Positions 35,666 to 38,800 of a stretch of DNA of 38,800 bases are shown here, piece after piece. The stretch covers positions 1-38,800 of the forward strand of contig NZ_CAKXZT010000120.1 of NCBI RefSeq assembly GCF_935825525.1, in the 5' to 3' direction. A program made the position numbers and the translations under genes. The DNA comes from Mesorhizobium escarrei (lineage in GTDB: Bacteria > Pseudomonadota > Alphaproteobacteria > Rhizobiales > Rhizobiaceae). The notes beneath the pieces were generated by a model. The model was not told the origin of the DNA. It made no database searches and saw nothing but the letters and a program-made list of their open reading frames with translations. Each line of letters starts with the position of its first letter. The stretch's first letter is position 1.

Positions 35666-36655
35666 TCAATAAGGGCAGGAATTGTCCGACATGTAGTCGT
35701 GCACCTTGATGGTGCCGGCGATGATGTCGGCCTTGGCCTTTTCGACCGCCGCCTTCATCGCGTCGTCGACAAGCGCCTTGTTGTTGTCGTCCATGGCGTA
35801 GTCGACGCCGCCTTCCTTAAGGCCGAGATCGTTGATGCCGCCGGTGAATTTGTCGTTCTTGGCGTCCATGAAGGTGTTGTAGACGGCAACGTCGACGCGC
35901 TTGACCATCGAGGTCAGCACCTTGCCGGGCTGCAGTCCATTCTGGTTGGAATCGACGCCGATGCCGAGCTTGCCGGCGTCGGCCGCCGCCTGCAGCACGC
36001 CAACACCGGTTCCGCCTGCCGCCGCGTAGACCACGTCGGCGCCCTGGTCGATCTGGGTCTTGGCGATCTCGCCGCCCTTGGCCGGATCGTTCCAGGCCGC
36101 CGGCGTGTCGCCGGTCATGTTCTGGATGACGTCGGTGGCGCCGGCCGCCTTGGCGCCGCCGACATAGCCGCAGCCGAATCGGCGGATCAGCGGAATGTCC
36201 ATGCCGCCGATGAAGCCGACCTTTTTGGTCTTCGAAGCCATCGCCGCCATCACGCCGACGAGATAGGAGCCTTCCTGCTCCTTATAGACGACGGAGCGGA
36301 CGTTGGGCTTGTCGACGACCATGTCGATGATGGCGAATTTGGTCTCGGGAAACTCGACCGCGATCTTCTCCAGCGCATCCGCCCAGGAGAAGCCCGCCAT
36401 GGCGATCGGATTGCGGCCATCCTCGGCGAAACGGCGCAGCGCCTGCTCGCGCTGGGTCGCGTTCGAAACCTCGAATTCCACATAGGCGATGCCGGTTTCG
36501 GCCTTGAACTTTTCGGCGCCGTTGTAGGACGCTTCGTTGAACGACTTGTCGAACTTGCCGCCGAGATCGTAGAGAAGTGCTGGCTGGATGTCCGCGGCGA
36601 AGGCCGGAAGAACCATCGCAGTTGCGGCCAGGAGGCCGAGAACAATACGTTTCAT
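35666..36655 (-). CDS. BmpA/Med-family nucleoside-binding ABC substrate-binding protein
   Basis: The 329-residue product has a Sec signal peptide ending AFA (about residue 20) and is soluble in the periplasm, with no lipobox cysteine. The BMP-family features are LLYDLGGKFDKSFNEASYNG, GFSWADALEKIAVEFPETKF and YLVGVMAAMASKTKKVGFIGG. The mature domain is a two-lobed binding protein for purine or other nucleosides. ATG 36655 is the natural signal-peptide start. An in-frame ATG at 36664 is possible. It belongs with the ATPase and permeases to its left but is separated from them by slyX, so it needs its own transcript. Confidence 0.92.
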   Translation of the reverse strand: MKRIVLGLLAATAMVLPAFAADIQPALLYDLGGKFDKSFNEASYNGAEKFKAETGIAYVEFEVSNATQREQALRRFAEDGRNPIAMAGFSWADALEKIAVEFPETKFAIIDMVVDKPNVRSVVYKEQEGSYLVGVMAAMASKTKKVGFIGGMDIPLIRRFGCGYVGGAKAAGATDVIQNMTGDTPAAWNDPAKGGEIAKTQIDQGADVVYAAAGGTGVGVLQAAADAGKLGIGVDSNQNGLQPGKVLTSMVKRVDVAVYNTFMDAKNDKFTGGINDLGLKEGGVDYAMDDNNKALVDDAMKAAVEKAKADIIAGTIKVHDYMSDNSCPY

Positions 36656-36782
36656 GTGATCCACACCCTGTCGGTTATTTTTCCGTTATGCACCGCCTGC
36701 CTGCGCGGTTCCCCGGCAGGCATGCGACATCAGACAGGAGTGTCTTCCTCCCGCTTCGGGCCAATCTGGCACGGCCCGAAGC

Positions 36783-36801
36783 AAAATTCACGCGGAATTT
36801 T
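36783..36801. promoter_or_regulatory. Candidate operator palindrome upstream of bmpA
   Basis: AAAATTC (36783-36789) and GAATTTT (36795-36801) are a perfect inverted repeat around ACGCG. It lies about 130 bases upstream of the bmpA start and 62 bases downstream of the msrA stop. It may be a regulator site for bmpA or part of msrA transcription termination. Confidence 0.35.
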
Positions 36802-36862
36802 GACCTGTTGGAAAAGCCGGACGCCGCATCCCGGCGCCACGGATCATCGTCCCGCCAAGGCC

Positions 36863-37525
36863 TCAGGCCGAGACAGCAGCCGGGATGGCGCAGGCGACGC
36901 CGGTGCCCTGCAGATTGCAATAGCCGTAGGGATTCTTCGCCAGATATTGCTGGTGGTCTTCCTCGGCGAAGTAGAATTCCGGTGCCGGCGCGATCTCGGT
37001 GGTGATCTTGCCGCGCCCGGCGCCGCGCAACGAGGCCTCGTAGGCGTCGCGCGAGGCGATCGCCGCCTCGTATTGCGCATCACCGAACGTATAGATCGTC
37101 GAGCGGTAGGTGGTGCCGACGTCGTTGCCCTGGCGCATGCCTTGCGTCGGATCATGGCTTTCCCAAAACAGCTTCCGAAGCTGTGCATAGGACACGATCT
37201 TCGGGTCGTAGACGACCAGCACGACTTCGGCATGGCCGGTCAAACCGGTGCAAGTTTCCTGGTAGGTTGGGTTGGGGGTGACGCCGCCGGCATAGCCGAC
37301 GGCCGTGACCCAGACGCCCTCGACCTGCCAGAACATACGTTCCGCGCCCCAGAAGCAGCCCAGCCCGAACATCGCCTTCTCCAGCCCGTCGGGATAGGGG
37401 CCCTTGAGCGGCCGGTTCGAGACAAAATGATTGGATGCCGTCGGGATAGGATTGGCGCGCCCCGGCAGCGCCTCGGCAGGTTTTGGCAGGTTGAGCTTCT
37501 TGTTCAGCATGTCGCTGAGAAACAT
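36863..37525 (-). CDS. msrA: Peptide methionine-S-sulfoxide reductase
   Basis: This 220-residue enzyme reduces methionine-S-sulfoxide in proteins. The catalytic [11 protein letters not shown] has Cys57. [27 protein letters not shown] and the [19 protein letters not shown] region are diagnostic (both given in part below 20-residue blocks in the family). The roughly 50-residue N-terminal extension ([16 protein letters not shown]) is usual in rhizobial MsrA. It is a cytoplasmic oxidative-damage repair enzyme. It reads leftward towards bmpA. Confidence 0.95.
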   Translation of the reverse strand: MFLSDMLNKKLNLPKPAEALPGRANPIPTASNHFVSNRPLKGPYPDGLEKAMFGLGCFWGAERMFWQVEGVWVTAVGYAGGVTPNPTYQETCTGLTGHAEVVLVVYDPKIVSYAQLRKLFWESHDPTQGMRQGNDVGTTYRSTIYTFGDAQYEAAIASRDAYEASLRGAGRGKITTEIAPAPEFYFAEEDHQQYLAKNPYGYCNLQGTGVACAIPAAVSA

Positions 37526-37606
37526 GTGCAGTCTCCCTTTCTCTTTGGTTGGAGCGTTCTCTGTTGTTGGGGACGCCAGAAGGTCATCGACAACAAATCA
37601 TCAAGT

Positions 37607-37924
37607 CTAGGCGAACCGCCCGGTCGGCCGCTCCCGCCTGTGGCCGATCATGTAAAAAATGAAGGCAAGCCCCGCGAACACCGCGAAACCGGGCTGGTTG
37701 AGCACCCAGGCGATGGCGCCGTCCCACAGCAGCGGACCAAGCCTGTCGCGGACAAAGCTTTCGAAGGCGCTTCGCGTATCCGGCGAGGCGGCGAGCCAGC
37801 TCGTGTTGAGCGGTGTCATGACCAGCGCGGAGGCCGCCACCGAGCGCGTCGCGTCGACCACCGCCATGATGACCGAAATCGAAAGCGCAACCATTGCGGC
37901 AAGACGGAAGACGAAGCGGAACAC
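37607..37924 (-). CDS. Small membrane protein of unknown function
   Basis: This 105-residue protein has two hydrophobic segments, about residues 5-25 (VFRLAAMVALSISVIMAVVD) and 79-94 (FAVFAGLAFIFYMIG). The loop between contains a mostly polar helix (SPDTRSAFESFVRDRLGPLLW), and the C-terminus is basic (RRERPTGR). I chose GTG 37924, with GGAGGT upstream. A TTG at 37945 is in frame. I do not recognise a named domain, but proteins of this layout are common in rhizobia. It stands alone, upstream of msrA on the same strand with an 81-base gap. Confidence 0.65.
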   Translation of the reverse strand: MFRFVFRLAAMVALSISVIMAVVDATRSVAASALVMTPLNTSWLAASPDTRSAFESFVRDRLGPLLWDGAIAWVLNQPGFAVFAGLAFIFYMIGHRRERPTGRFA

Positions 37925-38315
37925 CCAGACCTTACCTCCCCGCAAGCTTATCAGAAATATCTGTATCGGCCTGACAAATAGGTTCTGCGCGCCTTATCCG
38001 CAATCGCGCCACGCGAAGTTGAACCTACTCCGCCGGTTTTCGCCGCTGAGGCGTCGGTCGGCTAAGACGACGACGCCGAGCGCGGCGATGGGCTTACCTA
38101 TCCGGCAAAGCGAATAGAGTGCTGTTATGTCTTGGCATTCGGCACCGGATCGACTAGATGAGCCCCGCGCCTGTTGCTTTGACGGCTCAGGTGCGGGGAA
38201 GGTGGCTGCTGGTTGCGGCGCCTATGGTGCGGAGTTCCGGACCGGGAATCCCCTAAGGGAGACGGCATCTCCCCAACCCGCGCGGCGAAACCGGCCGCGG
38301 TGAAAATGCCAGGAC
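37925..38315. other. Intergenic region, no gene supported
   Basis: This gap between the small membrane protein gene and tRNA-Ser(GGA) holds only very short reading frames. I looked for 4.5S RNA, 6S RNA and tRNA landmarks and saw none. GC-rich inverted repeats occur near 38040-38100 (CCGCTGAGGCG... and GACGACGCCGAGCGCGGCG). The tRNA promoter should lie at its right end. Confidence 0.4.
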
Positions 38316-38405
38316 GGAGAGGTGGCCGAGTGGTTGAAGGCGCACGCCTGGAAAGTGTGTTTACGGGAAACCGTAACGCGGGTTCGAATCCCGCTCTCTC
38401 CGCCA
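38316..38405 (+). tRNA. tRNA-Ser(GGA)
   Basis: This is a complete class II tRNA on the plus strand. The acceptor GGAGAGG pairs with TCTCTCC (last pair G-T). The anticodon loop is CTGGAAA, with anticodon GGA for UCC/UCU. A variable arm TTTACGGGAAACCGTAA is present, the T-arm is GCGGG/TTCGAAT/CCCGC, and CCA is encoded at 38403-38405. Confidence 0.95.
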
Positions 38406-38570
38406 GTCAGTTTCCCTAAGAATCATTTTGTTTTCTGGTCCTTGACCACATTCGCTGCGGCACTCGTCGCAGCAACGGCCGGCTCGGCCGCCGCCGAAGC
38501 GCCTTTCGAGGGCACCCGGCAACAACTATTTGAAGCTATTGTAAAATACCCTGACGATGTCGCAGCGTAA
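38406..38570 (+). pseudogene. Truncated signal-peptide-bearing gene fragment after the tRNA
   Basis: The frame reads [20 protein letters not shown], then AATAGSAAAEAPFEGTRQQLFEAIVKYPDDVAA and stops at 38568-38570. The first part looks like a Sec signal peptide, and the rest like the start of a periplasmic repeat protein (LFEAIVKYPDD resembles a TPR first helix). There is no ATG or ribosome-binding site: the frame runs straight out of the tRNA 3' end, with only TTG 38442 available. It ends abruptly and no other frame continues it. It looks like a remnant cut at both ends. Assignment is tentative. Confidence 0.4.
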
Positions 38571-38800
38571 TAACCTAATATGCGTGCAGCTCGATTCCCT
38601 TATAGGAGTGCAGCTTAAAGCCTAACAAGTGCGCAACAAAAGACCTTTAGCTCCAAACTAATCCCGCGACACAGTGACTTTGACAGGTTGGAAGCCGACC
38701 GGCATTGGCCCTTGAAAGTTCAGTGGCCAATCTCAGCGGCAAATCGCAACCCCTCGAGATTGGCTCAGACATACCTCCCTTCGGTCGAGTAGAGGCGATG
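38571..38800. other. Right-edge sequence, lower GC, no gene seen
   Basis: These bases are visibly less GC-rich than the rest of the window (for example TAATAACCTAATATG and AAAGCCTAACAAG). I found no supported reading frame or RNA. It could be the start of an inserted element behind the tRNA-Ser gene, but the window ends before any integrase would show. Confidence 0.3.

Noticed and set aside
35636..37981. Very long plus-strand reading frame (about 781 codons) opposite bmpA and msrA
   Set aside because: It crosses two well-identified minus-strand genes and their spacer and has no recognisable domains. It is a GC-driven shadow.
38127..38303. Small plus-strand frame of 58 codons starting MSWHSAPDRL
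   Set aside because: No ribosome-binding site, Arg/Pro/Gly-rich composition typical of random GC-rich DNA, no recognisable feature.
37925..38315. Possible 4.5S or 6S RNA gene in the gap before tRNA-Ser(GGA)
   Set aside because: I could not find the conserved SRP loop (GGAAGGAAGCAGCC-like) or a convincing 6S bubble structure.

Overview
The window reads as chromosomal DNA of a GC-rich alphaproteobacterium of the order Hyphomicrobiales, most like Mesorhizobium or a close relative. This is an inference from the families present: a heterotetrameric sarcosine oxidase operon, a UbiE-UbiB-CoaBC block, DUF992 and 'DTFPASDP' small proteins, rhizobial-type promoters, and several families of short palindromic intergenic repeats common in rhizobial genomes. 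No phage, conjugation or CRISPR genes are visible. Most of the window looks like core genome with some accessory inserts.

Layout. Positions 1-1003 are an RNA block read leftwards: the RNase P RNA gene, a tRNA-Cys-like sequence with a degenerate 5' half, tRNA-Ser(GCT), and what looks like the promoter and leader of an rRNA operon whose 16S gene would start just outside the left edge. A CBS-domain gene with an apparent one-base frameshift (1177-1604) follows, then an RND efflux pair (1907-6198). After a MITE-like repeat come an SDR dehydrogenase coupled to a MaoC-type hydratase, and a TetR-family regulator. Just past the regulator, a promoter decorated with three near-identical palindromes drives a small secreted protein (8930-9175). 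Positions 9260-14776 hold a small conserved protein and the soxBDAG sarcosine oxidase operon, read leftwards, with a divergent SDR gene. Positions 15914-19653 carry a SET-domain protein, a DUF892/DUF6766 pair, ribosomal protein S21, a TPR lipoprotein and a DUF992 exported protein. Positions 20039-26076 carry an MFS transporter whose C-terminus is written by a repeat element, then the leftward block ubiE-ubiB-vapBC-coaBC with the toxin-antitoxin pair embedded in it. Positions 26225-36655 form a nucleoside uptake and salvage region. Rightward genes are add, upp, an aspartic protease gene and slyX. Leftward genes are bmpA, an ABC ATPase, two permeases, cdd, a purine nucleoside phosphorylase gene and deoA. 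The right end has msrA, a small membrane protein, tRNA-Ser(GGA), and a truncated signal-peptide-containing fragment right after the tRNA.

How it works together. The bmpA/ABC system probably imports nucleosides. Cdd and Add deaminate them, PNP and DeoA split off the bases, and Upp recovers uracil. SoxBDAG oxidises sarcosine, probably passing the C1 unit to tetrahydrofolate. UbiE and UbiB serve ubiquinone synthesis and CoaBC serves coenzyme A synthesis.

The observations most worth checking are the TetR/three-palindrome/secreted-protein unit, the truncated tRNA-Cys next to rnpB and the rRNA leader, the CBS frameshift, vapC translationally overlapping coaBC, the repeat-encoded MFS tail, a roughly 45-nt promoter-terminator unit upstream of rpsU, and the gene remnant behind tRNA-Ser(GGA).
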